Origin: Raphanus sativus
Taxonomy: Eukaryota; Streptophyta; Magnoliopsida; Brassicales; Brassicaceae
DNA: 64,000 nucleotides
NCBI RefSeq assembly: GCF_000801105.2
Contig: NC_079518.1
Location: forward strand, 18,766,800 to 18,830,799
Direction of reading: 5' to 3'
Part shown: piece after piece, positions 63,316 through 64,000 of the stretch
How the letters are laid out: the number at the start of each line of letters is the position of its first letter
Numbering within the stretch: position 1 is the stretch's first letter
The notes under the pieces: model-generated
Seen by the model: only the letters and a program-made list of their open reading frames with translations
The model's database searches: none
What the model was told of the DNA's origin: nothing
Made by a program: the position numbers and the translations under genes

Positions 63316-63409
63316 GGGGTAGGAGTGATTCCTGCGACCCCAGTATTATAAATCTCAAGGATGATCACACATTGTGGAAACGAGGGGTAGGAGTGATTCC
63401 TGCGACCCC
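63316..63409 (+). repeat. Two 26-nt hairpins in H
   Basis: 63316-63341 and 63384-63409 are identical. Arms GGGGT/ACCCC and AGGA/TCCT, loop GTGAT, 3-nt bulge GCG. Same length, spacing (68 nt here, 70 in B) and distance from the LTR as in B. Confidence 0.8.
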
Positions 63410-63885
63410 ATTATTCGCTACACTTTGTCAAAAATGTATGAGTTACAATGCAAATGTCAATAAGATGGACTAGATGACCTATGTGTCATCGAAACCTGTT
63501 GAAATTGAAACTAATAAGAGATTCAGTGAAGAGAGAAGAGGGGAGAAAGGGATCAGAGAAGACTACCTGTGTGTTCAGATATTTGTTTGAGTTGAATCCA
63601 TGTGTTCTTTGATCGATACTCCCAAGGTAAAGCCTGCACTTTATTTTATGGTAAGAAATGAGGTTAGTAGAGAGGAATGTCAGATGAGAATTGCTATGTT
63701 GTTTGACTAGATGAGTTTGGTTGCTAAGCTAGGATAAGGCATGATGAACTTCTGTGATTAGGATGTTTAGACATGAATTGCAAACCCATAGAGTGATGAC
63801 TTCAATATATTGAATCTTTGAGTTCCTGCTATTTCCAAACCTTTTCCAAAGACTACTGTTTTTGCTTGAGGACAAGCAAAGGAGT

Positions 63886-64000
63886 AAGTCTGGGGGAGTT
63901 GATATACAATGGATTTTACCCGTTTTTAACCATGGTATACTAGTATTTTACTATATATTTAATCTGTTTTCTAGCCTGTTAGGTATGTTTTCAGGTTCAG
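63886..64000 (+). repeat. H polypurine tract and start of 3' LTR
   Basis: AAGTCTGGGGGAGT ends at 63899. TGATATACAATGGATTTTAC begins the LTR at 63900. The window ends 101 bp into it. Confidence 0.85.

Larger units (their letters stand above)
60962..64000 (+). mobile_element. Element H: Athila-like, A/B family, partial
   Basis: It enters from the gap within the coding remnant and keeps the same noncoding order as A: GCGCTGAGTGGG block, TTACACTG hairpin, GCTTGTCTTGGGGCTTG block, hairpins, GTAAAGCCTGCACTTT block, GAGGACAAGCAAA, polypurine tract, LTR. The LTR begins at 63900 (TGATATACAATGG) and runs off the window. It has no pol. Confidence 0.8.

Overview
This is plant DNA, most likely from a Brassicaceae (Brassica-type) genome, and almost all of it is transposable elements. 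The clues are chopped fragments of plant genes (a Golgi cyclophilin, a calcium-dependent protein kinase, a DnaJ protein), Athila-like and Tat-lineage Ty3/gypsy elements, Helitrons ending in CTAG, and many TA-rich stretches. I see no intact host gene, tRNA or rRNA. A run of 100 Ns (60862-60961) marks a scaffold gap.

Layout. 1-14145 is AT-rich DNA with two well-bounded non-autonomous Helitrons (212-1246 and 11707-13385), three related Helitron-like 5' ends, and a 6.06-kb Mutator-like element (3199-9261, 10-bp target duplication). That element carries exon-and-intron fragments of several host genes running inward from both ends. 14146-22658 is a gypsy-type LTR split by a Copia element (14278-21172, minus strand, 260-bp LTRs, target duplication AAGAA). 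From 22659 on the window is one deep nest. Element B (gypsy, minus) is split by a CACTA element (23549-25564) and by element A (25858-35675, plus, same family as B, target duplication TATAT). A itself holds an hAT element (31141-34133). Further right, a plus-strand LTR element K (37794) sits in B's protease region, and element I (minus, LTRs at 38714 and 57928) sits in K. Element D (Tat lineage, plus, 40.7-54.68 kb) sits in I, element E (44582-52396, target duplication ATGGA) sits in D's reverse transcriptase, and a fragment F (54683-57850, minus) follows. 58094-60861 is an inverted relative of E (G). After the gap comes a third Athila-like element H (60962-64000).

How it works together. Most elements here are non-autonomous or decayed. 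A, B and H share an unusual coding region rich in Ser-Ile-Asp-Thr (DNA ATCGATCGACA), conserved noncoding blocks, and RNA hairpins about 450-600 nt before the polypurine tract. E and G carry an antisense ORF typical of Tat-lineage elements. The Mutator-like element and the CACTA (which keeps an open 310-codon ORF with a TATA box) are the best candidates for expressed sequence. Strongest observations: the multi-gene Pack-MULE, the position-conserved and covarying hairpins in A/B/H, the palindrome arrays in F, and a Copia element whose LTRs are about 98% identical although its genes are dead.
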